Below are positions 1 to 8,930 of a stretch of 64,000 nt of DNA, in pieces. The position numbers and the translations under genes are program-made. The notes under the pieces were generated by a model. That model was given only the letters and a program-made list of their open reading frames with translations. It was not told the origin of the DNA and made no database searches. The stretch's first letter is position 1. Every line of letters starts with the position of its first letter. The stretch is from Marinimicrobium agarilyticum DSM 16975 (lineage in GTDB: Bacteria; Pseudomonadota; Gammaproteobacteria; Pseudomonadales; Cellvibrionaceae): positions 686,857-750,856 of the forward strand of contig NZ_KE384008.1 in NCBI RefSeq assembly GCF_000423345.1. The letters run 5' to 3'.

Positions 1-1012
1 GCGTGGACAGCAGGACAATCCTCGGGTCATTCTTAGCGAGCCGCGCTACCACCTCCTGCGTCTCATCAGTGCTGCAATCGTCTGCAACCAGTATCTCGAG
101 GTTTGTCCAGTTCTGTTCCTGCAGACTACGAATCGCCAAACCAATCTGGTGGGCGGCATTATAGGCTGGCATTACAATGGACACCTTCGCTTGCTGTAAT
201 TGCACCTGAGGTAGCACGGGTACGCCATAACAGGCAATGTTGAAGATCGAGATAGCGTTCGACTTATCCCGTCGGTCGACCATCGAAAACCCCGACTGAG
301 CCAACGCCTGATTGACACTGGCCAGCCAGTCCGACTCAAAACCGACGTCGGCACAGCTGATTAGACCGTTCGCCCGAGCGAGCAGCAGATCCACATCGCA
401 TTGCTCGGCTTTGGGTAGTGAATCCAAGTGACCCAACGCCTCGTCAGGCCGGCCCATACGATTGAGACAATCGATCAGCATCAATCGGGACGCTTTGCCG
501 GAAGCCGCGTTAGGATCAAGGAACCGCTGCTGCTGTATCCGCAACAGTGCCTCATCATACTCACGGTGAAAAGCCGCCCAGCGGGCCAGTGCCCAAGCAG
601 CATAAGCACGTTCCTGTCGACTTTGAGAGGGCGATTGCAGCTTCGCCTTTAACGTGAATAGGCCATCGTCAGAAAAACCACCCCACAGCAGGCTCTCCAA
701 TTTTTGGGACCTAAGGCTAATCAACGCCTCAGGACTGTCGGCGACAGGTCCCAATGCCAGCTTTGGCTGCCCAGCTTCAATATAGCGCCAAAGCACATTA
801 ACTGAACCGGCCTCAATACCAATCACTCGGCGAGCGTCAGAAAGCGAGAACGCTTTGCTAGGCGACCTTCCCAGCCTCGCACCCACATGCACGTAGTGAA
901 CCACGGGTGCCATTCCGGACGCCGCAACATCTGGATAAGACTGCGTATACCAGTCGTCATCGAACAATCCGGAAAGCACCACATCGCTTATAACTCGCTC
1001 AAGCGTTGTCAC
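1..1012 (-). CDS. Glycosyltransferase family 2 protein with N-terminal FD-x-x-WY repeat (partial, 3' end outside window)
   Basis: The reading frame stays open from a GTG at 1012 down to base 1, so the C-terminal part is missing. A GGAAAAGG element precedes the GTG, and the start overlaps the end of the upstream gene by 14 bases, as in a coupled operon. Residues 15-56 form one copy of a repeat (LFDDDWYTQSYPDVAASG, then HYVHVGARLGRSP) also found twice at the C-terminus of the protein at 22227-23789. A helical middle follows. From about residue 280 comes a GT-A fold start (SIVMPAYNAA, ILVADDCSTDETQ) typical of GT2 enzymes that transfer sugars from nucleotide donors. The acceptor cannot be read from sequence. 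It probably builds the polysaccharide encoded by this cluster. Confidence 0.8.
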   Translation of the reverse strand, partial: MTTLERVISDVVLSGLFDDDWYTQSYPDVAASGMAPVVHYVHVGARLGRSPSKAFSLSDARRVIGIEAGSVNVLWRYIEAGQPKLALGPVADSPEALISLRSQKLESLLWGGFSDDGLFTLKAKLQSPSQSRQERAYAAWALARWAAFHREYDEALLRIQQQRFLDPNAASGKASRLMLIDCLNRMGRPDEALGHLDSLPKAEQCDVDLLLARANGLISCADVGFESDWLASVNQALAQSGFSMVDRRDKSNAISIFNIACYGVPVLPQVQLQQAKVSIVMPAYNAAHQIGLAIRSLQEQNWTNLEILVADDCSTDETQEVVARLAKNDPRIVLLST

Positions 1013-4000
1013 AATAAACCTTTTCCACCGACTTGAAATCTGACTCAACGCGGTACGCGTAAGGATTCGGAAGGCTGGCGCCCGCCCCGGCTTCAATTTG
1101 GCGGTAGACGTAAAACAAATAATCTCTCATCAGCCGCTTGTCAGCACCAAAGCGGGCCATAGTTCCGTTTGAGGTGCCCACATTGTAGTAATAAAGAATG
1201 TCGTCAATTCTGCGAAACTGGGAAATATTGACGTTTGCGAGAACGCCGAGGAACAGCCCCAGATCAGAGCAGTATTTAAGCCACCGACCATCCGGCGTGA
1301 AAAACAGTCGCTTATCTGACGCCGTATATGCACTCTTCACCAACGTTCTTGGGTGACCAAACTTGAAAACGTTGTTTGAAGCAGGATTCTCTGCCAGCTC
1401 TGCTCTTGTATGGCTGGGCCAGGGCTTCTTAACAACATCATTGAACATCCAGCCGCCAAACGTACCCATCGTATCTGGATGCGCGACATATTCGGCAATA
1501 ACACGACGAATAATAGACGGAGACACTTCGTCATCCGAGTCCAGAAAGAGACAGACCGCATCTTCCTCTGCCACCTGCTCTGCCAGAAACGCGCGACCAA
1601 ACGCAGGCCCCTGATTCGCCAGACCCTTGAACACGGTAACGGGCCAAGCGGTAAAGTTCTTTCTCAGAAACTCTATAAGAACATCTACCGAACCGTCTGT
1701 AGATCCATCGTCATAGAAAAGGACCTCGACGTCTAAGAAATTGGTATTCCGAACGGCCCAAAACAGTGATCGAGCGAACTTGTTGGCAAAACTTTCGTAG
1801 TTGTAGCCTGTACAACAGATATAAAGCTTGCGGCCAAACTGGCTAAAGTAATTCCTGTCGTACTCATCCGCCAATGAATACTTCAAGCTCGCAGACTCAC
1901 CCTCCCTTTCCAGAGCCTGAGGAACCTTCCGGGAACTTTGTTGCTGCTGTTCTTGTATCGACGACACAAACGTTCGAATTTGCTCTTCCCGGTCATTCGC
2001 TTGATTCTGTTTGAACAGTGCCACAGGACGCTGATCAGGCGCCTCATCCGATTTTGCCTCCTTGATCCACTGTAACGGACGAGCAATCGACACAATCTCG
2101 CAGTCTTGTCTTGCACAAAACTCCGCGAACACAACGTCGATCATACCGTAAGGTGGGCTATCGAAACTTTGGATAGGCGCGCCAGGCGGAATCATAACAG
2201 TGCCGGTGCCAGGAACATCAACCACCACATCGTGAATCAACGGTTCTTTAAAGTGGTAGTACCGCCCACGCTTCTGGGAGTCTGTATGAATACTCTTCAA
2301 GTGAGGCCAAAGACGATACCCATGCACACATAACACCTTACTATCAGAATACAAAGAGCTTTTATACAGAAAGGTATCTACGTAATCTTCAGGATAAATC
2401 AGATCGTCGTCAAAGGTAAAGTAATAGGTATTCTCTTGCCGCTCACGCGCCAGAAAAAACTTCGCGTTATCCCTAAGGTCACCGACATGAGACGACCGAA
2501 AAAGGTGCACTCTGCCATCATCAATAACAGAAGCCAAATCAGGATGTTCTACATTCACAGGACCGTTGAGAAAAACATTGATCTGGTCAACCTGCCCCAG
2601 TATTGAACGCAGGGCCTGAGAAAACTGACTTTCCCTACCCGGAATCGTGGCGACCGAGCCCTCGACTCTAACCGCCTCATTCCTGGAAACAACATTGCCA
2701 CCAAAATGATTAAAGGGTGCTTTCAACTCTTTATGTACATTCTTATAATCCCGCTCAAACTGGGCTCGCGCTTCGGAAGCGTTAAACTCGTAGACGAGCG
2801 GAGAGTCGACACCACCGACTGAAAAAATATCAGAAGTAAGCCGCCCCTCGTTCGCCTCATCCATTAAAGCGAAGTAGGTGTTGAGAGGCGCATCAACCAC
2901 CCCTTTTCCCAATCGTTTAACACGGTCGTAAAACTCGCTGTCTCCACTCTTTCTGACGTGGGAAAAAAGACCATACGTAAAGTACGTAGAGCGCTTGGTA
3001 TGCCAAGTCATCAACCCCTTACGGAACAGCTGCAAGGGCTGAGAGCCTTTTTTCATGGAGAGCAGGTTGGTGCCCGAGTCACACCGAGCATGTCGCGTGA
3101 CCAGAAAGTCCTTACCGGATTCCTTCAGCAATACGTTCGAGAGAAACACGCGCTGCGGCGTTGAGTGGTCATCAAGATCCTGGCCAAACAGGTAAGAAGC
3201 CCGGGACTTGATAATGGCCACGTTACGCGACGGATAAACCCCCTGATTCAACGGGCTATGGGTAATGCGCTTATCCGCGTAGGGAAACAATGAAAGGAAC
3301 CCGTTTGCCAGCGCCAGCCCGTCATCCGCGGAACAATCGTCCACGACGTTAACCTCAAGTCGCGACACTGACTGCGCTACTACGCTTAACAACGACGCGC
3401 AAAGCGTACTGCCATTGTTAAAGCACGCCGAAATCGAGCCAAACTGCTCTTTAGTGCTAAGCTCATACAGCTCTTTGGGGCTCATTTGACAGGGAATTCG
3501 CCTTATAACGGGCACCTGAACCGTGATGGGTGTCTTTCCAGTTGCCAAAAGGAAATCAAGGCCAGACACCTCATAGGTACGTAAGGGAAGAAGATCAACA
3601 TAAAGCAGCTCCTTTGATTCCGAAAGCGCGAGAAGCGCTTCGCTGGCCTGTAGAGAGCCCGATCTCCCGGAATTGGTCAGCACCTTCACCTTGGGCTTTT
3701 CAAGCCCGTCCAGGAAATGAAACTCCTCGTGCTTGATTTTTCGACTGATTCCCGAACGATTCAAAAACGCATCGAAGCAATACACATCCACCGGAGCTTC
3801 GACCGAGGATCGCTCGCCGTAGAGAGCCAGCAGCGTTGATGACTTACCCAACATCCCTTCCGGGTAACTTGCGAGCCATTGAAGGACATCCAAGGGTTTT
3901 ACGAAACCACCGCCTTGCTCTATCAGGTCAAAAGTCACTTTACGAGCAATTGCCAGCGCAGGCGATGTTTCGGAGTAGGAAAGCTGAGAGAAAACGCGAC

Positions 4001-4748
4001 GCCCGATACCACCAGGAAGAACGCCCCGCACCTCCAGCCTCAGAAGGTAGCTCAAACAGGCGGCCATCCCTTCCAAAGGAATGAAAAAGCCACCGCACTC
4101 TTTTGTTTGATAAGCACTGAGGGAAAACAGCGCAAAACCACTCGTGGCAATACCAAAAAGACTACGATCCCCGCGATGAACGACATCAAGGCGAGCAAGC
4201 ATTGAGTCCAGGCCGCCACGACTGAAGTTCACACCCAGTGCACGGGTATACTCATTCTGGTTGAGCACATAGTTAACCCAGAACTCATCCTCTGCCTCAA
4301 AAGGCGGAACATACACCTCATCGGCACCCAGGCGCTTCGCGGCATTCAGAGCTTTCTGTGTCGATGCCTTGCGCAACACCACGCACACCGTTCCTTTCGG
4401 GCAGGTATGACGAAACTGACTGATGACACCGGACGTTTCGATTTTGTCCAGACTATAGCCAAGCACCAGTAGCAGTGGCGCTGCTTCGGCTTTCAATACC
4501 GACAGCTCAGACGCCAAAATCCCACGCACCGAGTTCTCAGTCAGCTTGTACTCACTGGCGGCGTCCTGAAAGCTATCAAACGCTTCATCTTCTCCCAGCG
4601 CGGCTCGGCAAATATCGATATTGGCGTCAAATATACCTTTACCGACCTCATTTTCTGCCAAGAGATACAGCTCAAGAGCGGATGAATAATCGCCATTCAA
4701 CAGCGCCTCGTGAGCTTTAGTGGAATAGCTAATATGACGCTGACTCAT
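999..4748 (-). CDS. Giant multi-domain glycosyltransferase (three GT2-like domains)
   Basis: This 1249-residue protein begins with a short helical module (about residues 8-52, A-x-x-x-L-x-x-x-Y-x-x-A-L-x-x-Y with a later F-x-A-N-I) that recurs in two other cluster proteins. An uncharacterised region runs to about 430. A first GT-A-like domain spans about 435-650 (VVDDCSADDG near 468, QDLDDHSTPQR near 523). A second GT-like domain spans about 695-915 (TFDDDLIYPEDY near 778). A third, canonical GT2 domain spans about 975-1200 (YDDGSTDGS near 1012, LDSDDEVSP near 1069). The start overlaps the sulfotransferase stop by four bases (ATGA). Several transferases in one chain suggest consecutive additions to a repeat unit; linkages and donors are unknown. 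No membrane segment is evident, so it is probably cytoplasmic. Confidence 0.85.
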   Translation of the reverse strand: MSQRHISYSTKAHEALLNGDYSSALELYLLAENEVGKGIFDANIDICRAALGEDEAFDSFQDAASEYKLTENSVRGILASELSVLKAEAAPLLLVLGYSLDKIETSGVISQFRHTCPKGTVCVVLRKASTQKALNAAKRLGADEVYVPPFEAEDEFWVNYVLNQNEYTRALGVNFSRGGLDSMLARLDVVHRGDRSLFGIATSGFALFSLSAYQTKECGGFFIPLEGMAACLSYLLRLEVRGVLPGGIGRRVFSQLSYSETSPALAIARKVTFDLIEQGGGFVKPLDVLQWLASYPEGMLGKSSTLLALYGERSSVEAPVDVYCFDAFLNRSGISRKIKHEEFHFLDGLEKPKVKVLTNSGRSGSLQASEALLALSESKELLYVDLLPLRTYEVSGLDFLLATGKTPITVQVPVIRRIPCQMSPKELYELSTKEQFGSISACFNNGSTLCASLLSVVAQSVSRLEVNVVDDCSADDGLALANGFLSLFPYADKRITHSPLNQGVYPSRNVAIIKSRASYLFGQDLDDHSTPQRVFLSNVLLKESGKDFLVTRHARCDSGTNLLSMKKGSQPLQLFRKGLMTWHTKRSTYFTYGLFSHVRKSGDSEFYDRVKRLGKGVVDAPLNTYFALMDEANEGRLTSDIFSVGGVDSPLVYEFNASEARAQFERDYKNVHKELKAPFNHFGGNVVSRNEAVRVEGSVATIPGRESQFSQALRSILGQVDQINVFLNGPVNVEHPDLASVIDDGRVHLFRSSHVGDLRDNAKFFLARERQENTYYFTFDDDLIYPEDYVDTFLYKSSLYSDSKVLCVHGYRLWPHLKSIHTDSQKRGRYYHFKEPLIHDVVVDVPGTGTVMIPPGAPIQSFDSPPYGMIDVVFAEFCARQDCEIVSIARPLQWIKEAKSDEAPDQRPVALFKQNQANDREEQIRTFVSSIQEQQQQSSRKVPQALEREGESASLKYSLADEYDRNYFSQFGRKLYICCTGYNYESFANKFARSLFWAVRNTNFLDVEVLFYDDGSTDGSVDVLIEFLRKNFTAWPVTVFKGLANQGPAFGRAFLAEQVAEEDAVCLFLDSDDEVSPSIIRRVIAEYVAHPDTMGTFGGWMFNDVVKKPWPSHTRAELAENPASNNVFKFGHPRTLVKSAYTASDKRLFFTPDGRWLKYCSDLGLFLGVLANVNISQFRRIDDILYYYNVGTSNGTMARFGADKRLMRDYLFYVYRQIEAGAGASLPNPYAYRVESDFKSVEKVYCDNA

Positions 4749-5560
4749 TTGGCACCATTGATGCTCGCAAGGTTGGGATCCGGTATTGAGAGCTCTCGGG
4801 CTAGACGCCTGTACTCAAGCGAACCCAGGATCAATTGAAACTCGTCCTCAGTCAACTCCACAACAGTGCTCTCATCCACATTGTTTTTGGACTTCACCTT
4901 CTCCATGCTGTTTTGTTTCCCTAGGCGATTGACCCGCCGTTCTAGAGTCTCGTCGACCGAAAGGTTAAGCGCATCAAACAGAAACCGGTAATACGACATG
5001 TTATTTTCATGGCTCTTCAGCTCATCCAGCTTGACCAAGTGCACCCGACCAGGTGCCAGCCGTAACATCTCCTGATACTTTTTCAACGAAGAAAGATACA
5101 ACGAAAGATTCTTTTCAACTGAGTTCTTATTCCAGGCCAGGTTCTTAAGATTTTTTACCGAACGCAAGACAGAAAACGCATTACGTACACAGTATACATA
5201 AATGGGTTTTTGACCAAAAAGCTGTTCAAACTTGTCAAAGTGATGCTCAACTGTGGGCGTTTTGTTACCGACATAAGCGGCTTTAGCCAACTTATCCATA
5301 TCAGTGGCAGTATCGCGAAGGGCCCACATCATGTGAACCATTGCATCTGACTTTTCCTGTTTTAGTTCATTCGTTATGCGATCCGGCAAATATTCGCTAA
5401 ACCGTGACACCATTCGGTTCAACTTACTGACATTATGCCACTCTCCTGTTATGAGAACATCTGAATGGGCATTTAGTACGTTCGCGCACATGCGGGTGCC
5501 ACTGCGGGGATTGCCGCACACGATCACTGGGGGATTATTGAGAAATCTAAAGTAATCCAT
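4745..5560 (-). CDS. Sulfotransferase family protein
   Basis: The 271-residue protein carries a PAPS-binding P-loop at its N-terminus (VIVCGNPRSGTRMC, residues 13-25), the 5'-phosphosulfate loop of the sulfotransferase superfamily. A later segment (YVCVRNAFSVLRS) fits the 3'-phosphate-binding motif region. The likely role is transfer of sulfate from PAPS to a sugar or lipid acceptor during polysaccharide modification. The ATG at 5560 was preferred to an in-frame TTG at 5575. The gene ends in an ATGA overlap with the next glycosyltransferase, so the two are translationally coupled. cysD and cysNC, which make PAPS, lie elsewhere in the window. Some P-loop proteins of this superfamily in such clusters are uncharacterised, so the acceptor is open. 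Confidence 0.75.
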   Translation of the reverse strand: MDYFRFLNNPPVIVCGNPRSGTRMCANVLNAHSDVLITGEWHNVSKLNRMVSRFSEYLPDRITNELKQEKSDAMVHMMWALRDTATDMDKLAKAAYVGNKTPTVEHHFDKFEQLFGQKPIYVYCVRNAFSVLRSVKNLKNLAWNKNSVEKNLSLYLSSLKKYQEMLRLAPGRVHLVKLDELKSHENNMSYYRFLFDALNLSVDETLERRVNRLGKQNSMEKVKSKNNVDESTVVELTEDEFQLILGSLEYRRLARELSIPDPNLASINGAK

Positions 5561-5663
5561 AAAGAATCCGCTCAACTATTGTCAATTTACAAAATTTTCC
5601 GAAACAGACTTCACCCTCACCTCAGGGTAAAAGTTTCTATAAGTACTCAGCTTGCCCAAAAAG

Positions 5664-6839
5664 CTAAGATAGACTGTCGATTACAGAACGCAAATAACGA
5701 ATCTCATCATCCAGCGTCACTTGATGATTCCCCACAAATAGACCGTTCTGATCAATATACTCCGCAGCACTGACGTCCCCACTGACCTCATAGTCAAAGA
5801 ACTCAAGCACTTCTGTATTCTTCAAAAAGTTTCCCGTCACGATCGGTCGACACTCAATCCCGGCCTCTTGAAAAGCCGTAACCAGGTCTTTTCGCCCAAA
5901 AGGCGCACCCGGCTTGATCACCATGGAGAATCCAAACCAACTACTGCTTCCCACTTCATTTTGGATCTGAATATGGGGATCATCGCCGAACAGCTCCACG
6001 AACAGCTTGGCGTTTTCACGACGGATGGACACAAAACCAGGCAGCTTCTTAAGCTGCTCAATACCAATAGCCCCGCTCATCTCGAGGGGCCGGACATTAT
6101 ACCCAGGCAAAACAAACTTGAAGGCCTCTTCAAACGGATCATCGCTTTTTATGCCGGACACCCGATTTTCCTTGGGTAAATTCCGAGTCCAGCCGTGTGC
6201 CCGGATGCTCAGGAGGATATGGTACAGTTCCTCGTCATCCGTAATGACGCAACCACCTTCCATGGTCGCAATATGATGGGAAAAGAAGGAACTGAAGGTT
6301 CCCATCAGGCCGAAAGAACCGGTCATTTTACCTTTGTACTCGGCGCCCATGGATTCGCAATTGTCTTCCAGTATCAGAATATCCCGGTCAGCGATCAGCT
6401 GGTTGATCGCGTCAAAGTCGTTCGGGTTACCGAGCAGGTTCACCAACAGAACCGCTTTGGTGTTGTCGGTAATCGCGTCTTTAAGCTTATCCAGATCGAT
6501 ATTGAGCGTTTCCTGATCAATATCCACAAACTTGACTTTCAATCCGTACTGCTGAAGGGGAAAGTACGTCGTTGACCAAGAGACAGCGGGCACAATCACT
6601 TCGTCGCCACGCTGCAAGCGAGGCGTCTTGGTGAAAAACAAGGAGGCGATCATCAGCAGGTTCGCCGTGGAGCCCGAGCTGGCCATCACCGCGTACCGCG
6701 AGCCGAAAAACTCCGCAAAGCGCTTTTCGTACTGCGCAACTTGCGGGCCCATGGTGTACATATCCGAGTCGATCACCTTCTGGATGGCGTCGAGCTCCTC
6801 CTGGCCCCAGGTGCTGGAGGCCAACGTATACTGTGTCAT
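5664..6839 (-). CDS. colD: GDP-4-keto-6-deoxy-D-mannose 3-dehydratase (ColD)
   Basis: This 391-residue protein has the fold of DegT/DnrJ/EryC1 PLP enzymes, but the Schiff-base lysine is replaced. The segment FSSFFSHHIATMEGG puts His188 where sugar aminotransferases have Lys. That His is the hallmark of ColD, which uses PMP to remove the C3 hydroxyl of GDP-4-keto-6-deoxymannose. Length and sequence (SSGSTANLLMIA, VPAVSWSTTY, GYNVRPLEMSGAIG, CRPIVTGNFLKNT) match my recollection of E. coli O55 ColD closely. gmd, which makes the substrate, and colC lie directly upstream, and the colC stop overlaps this ATG by four bases. The product would be GDP-4-keto-3,6-dideoxymannose. A perosamine-type aminotransferase is unlikely without the lysine. 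Confidence 0.9.
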   Translation of the reverse strand: MTQYTLASSTWGQEELDAIQKVIDSDMYTMGPQVAQYEKRFAEFFGSRYAVMASSGSTANLLMIASLFFTKTPRLQRGDEVIVPAVSWSTTYFPLQQYGLKVKFVDIDQETLNIDLDKLKDAITDNTKAVLLVNLLGNPNDFDAINQLIADRDILILEDNCESMGAEYKGKMTGSFGLMGTFSSFFSHHIATMEGGCVITDDEELYHILLSIRAHGWTRNLPKENRVSGIKSDDPFEEAFKFVLPGYNVRPLEMSGAIGIEQLKKLPGFVSIRRENAKLFVELFGDDPHIQIQNEVGSSSWFGFSMVIKPGAPFGRKDLVTAFQEAGIECRPIVTGNFLKNTEVLEFFDYEVSGDVSAAEYIDQNGLFVGNHQVTLDDEIRYLRSVIDSLS

Positions 6840-7765
6840 TTCGCTTCCTTTAAAAAATACTGATAGGTCTTTTCAATGCCGTCGATAAGCGACGTTTTCG
6901 CCCGCCAGCCCAATGCATTCACCCGGCTGCTGTCAATCAGCTTCTGGCGCATACCCACCGGCTTTGACAGGTCGTGTTCAAAGCGGCCCTCATACCCGAC
7001 TACCTCGGCAATCGCCTGGTAATACTGATTGATGGAGTAATCGGTGCCCAACCCCACATTCATCAAGTCGGGTAAAGCCTCACCTGCAGCTAACTGATCT
7101 ATGACATCAAACACACAGTCGGCCAGATCCTCAACATACATAAACTCCCGACGGGCCTCGCCGTCTCCCCAGATCCCCACCGTGTCGGCGCCCTGTACGC
7201 GCGCCTCATAAATTTTGCGGATCACCGCCGGAATCATGTGGGAGTGCGCCGGGTCAAACTTGTCGTAGCGGCCATACAGATTGCAGGGAATCAAGGTCAG
7301 ATACTGTACATCGTCATTCATCCGACTAATGTACTGGCACAGCCGTGTAGCGGTGATCTTGGCCAGGGCATAGCCCTCGTTGGTGGGCTCAAGCTCCCCG
7401 GTCAGGACCTGTTCCTCTTTGAGCGGGTTCGGCGCATTCCGAGGATACATGCAGGAACTGGCCAGGTTGACGCAGTGTTTGACACCGGACTGGTACGCCG
7501 CGTTGATCACATGCAGCCCCATCAGCGAATTATTGACCAGAAACCCCACCGGGTCGGCCATATTGGCTTGTATACCACCAACCTGCCCGGCGGCGTGTAC
7601 CACCACATCCGGCTTTTGGGCTTTGATGTAAGCCAGCACCGCACTCTGATCGGTCAGATCAAGCTCTCGGCTGCTCGGGGCAAGCAATTCGCAATCCTGG
7701 GCGAAGGAGTGAGCCTGCAGGTTTCGGCCCACCATGCCGGAGCCACCGGTCAAGAAAATTCGCAT
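6836..7765 (-). CDS. colC: GDP-L-colitose synthase (ColC) / GDP-L-fucose synthase-like epimerase-reductase
   Basis: This short-chain dehydrogenase-type epimerase/reductase has 309 residues from the ATG at 7765, which has AAGGGTAGT just upstream and avoids overlap with gmd; an upstream in-frame start at 7804 would lie inside gmd. The NAD(P) motif TGGSGMVG is at residues 6-13, the catalytic Ser at 103-104 (LASSCMYP), and Tyr132 and Lys136 form the YxxxK pair. Alone it would be called GDP-fucose synthase (fcl). Sitting between gmd and colD, it is better read as ColC, which epimerises C5 and reduces C4 of the ColD product to give GDP-L-colitose. Fcl and ColC are close relatives, so the choice rests on context. 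Confidence 0.8.
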   Translation of the reverse strand: MRIFLTGGSGMVGRNLQAHSFAQDCELLAPSSRELDLTDQSAVLAYIKAQKPDVVVHAAGQVGGIQANMADPVGFLVNNSLMGLHVINAAYQSGVKHCVNLASSCMYPRNAPNPLKEEQVLTGELEPTNEGYALAKITATRLCQYISRMNDDVQYLTLIPCNLYGRYDKFDPAHSHMIPAVIRKIYEARVQGADTVGIWGDGEARREFMYVEDLADCVFDVIDQLAAGEALPDLMNVGLGTDYSINQYYQAIAEVVGYEGRFEHDLSKPVGMRQKLIDSSRVNALGWRAKTSLIDGIEKTYQYFLKEAK

Positions 7766-7772
7766 ACTACCC

Positions 7773-8891
7773 TTACTCCGTCGATACTGACACATGGTGC
7801 CCATGCGCCTTCAGCAGGGCATGACGCTTGGCCTGATCGAGATCGTGAGCCACCATCTCGGCGCACATTTCCCGCACAGTGATCTCTGGTACCCAGCCCA
7901 GTTCATTTTTCGCACGAGAGGGATCCCCCAGCAGGGTTTCTACTTCAGCGGGCCGGAAGTAACGGGGGTCGACCTCGACGATCACATCACCCGGCTTTAC
8001 GGACGGGGCCAGATCGCCCTCTACTTGCTCGACGACCGCCTTCTCATCAACGCCCTCGCCCTCAAACCTCAGGGAAATACCCAGTTCGGCGGCGGACCAC
8101 TCAATAAACCGGCGCACAGAATACTGAATGCCAGTAGCGATGACAAAGTCTTTCGGCTCTTCTTGCTGCAGCATCATCCACTGCATGCGTACGTAGTCTT
8201 TGGCGTGCCCCCAGTCCCGCAGAGCATTCAAATTGCCCAGATAAAGCCTGTCTTCCAGGCCCTGAGCAATGTTTGCCAGTCCGCGAGTTATCTTTCGGGT
8301 GACAAAGGTTTCGCCCCGGCGTGGAGATTCATGATTGAACAGCACACCGTTGCAGGCATACATGCCATAAGCCTCACGGTAGTTTACCGTAATCCAGTAG
8401 GCGTACAGCTTAGCCACCGCATAGGGCGATCGAGGATAAAACGGCGTAGTTTCTTTTTGGGGAACTTCCTGAACCAGCCCGTAAAGCTCAGAAGTTGATG
8501 CCTGATAAAACCTCGTCTTCTTTTCCAGCCCACAGATCCGGATCGCTTCAAGCAACCGCAGGGTGCCCATAGCATCCACGTCCGCCGTATACTCTGGCGA
8601 CTCGAATGACACCGCCACATGGGACTGGGCCCCCAGGTTATACACCTCATCCGGCTGAATTTCCTGAATAATTCGAATGAGATTGGTTGAATCCGTCAAA
8701 TCTCCATAGTGAAGAATAAAGTGCTGATTATCGACGTGCGGATCCTCAAAAATATGGTCAACACGCTGGGTGTTGAAAAGTGACCCACGACGCTTGATTC
8801 CGTGAACCTCATAGCCTTTTGAAAGAAGCAGTTCTGCCAGGTAGGAGCCATCTTGGCCAGTCACACCTGTTATAAGCGCTTTTCTTTTCAT
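7773..8891 (-). CDS. gmd: GDP-mannose 4,6-dehydratase
   Basis: The 372-residue protein converts GDP-D-mannose to GDP-4-keto-6-deoxy-D-mannose. It begins [19 protein letters not shown], with the dinucleotide motif GVTGQDG at residues 9-15. Active-site Thr133/Glu135 (ASTSELYG) and Tyr157/Lys161 (YAVAK) are in place, and R-x-D-W equivalents ([12 protein letters not shown]) are visible. The ATG at 8891 matches the family N-terminus; an ATG at 8903 also exists. It is the first enzyme of the deoxysugar branch here, followed seven bases later by colC and then colD. The genes for GDP-mannose supply (manB, manC) are not in the window. Confidence 0.95.
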   Translation of the reverse strand: MKRKALITGVTGQDGSYLAELLLSKGYEVHGIKRRGSLFNTQRVDHIFEDPHVDNQHFILHYGDLTDSTNLIRIIQEIQPDEVYNLGAQSHVAVSFESPEYTADVDAMGTLRLLEAIRICGLEKKTRFYQASTSELYGLVQEVPQKETTPFYPRSPYAVAKLYAYWITVNYREAYGMYACNGVLFNHESPRRGETFVTRKITRGLANIAQGLEDRLYLGNLNALRDWGHAKDYVRMQWMMLQQEEPKDFVIATGIQYSVRRFIEWSAAELGISLRFEGEGVDEKAVVEQVEGDLAPSVKPGDVIVEVDPRYFRPAEVETLLGDPSRAKNELGWVPEITVREMCAEMVAHDLDQAKRHALLKAHGHHVSVSTE

Positions 8892-8930
8892 TTCGCCACA
8901 CATTCCTATTGGTTAATGGGTTTCTCGGGC

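Noticed and set aside
6836-7765. Calling the Fcl-like gene plain GDP-L-fucose synthase
   Set aside because: The adjacent ColD with the diagnostic His makes the colitose branch the better reading, though Fcl activity is not excluded.
7794-8498. Plus-strand open frame opposite gmd
   Set aside because: It is fully antisense to gmd, which shows all catalytic residues.
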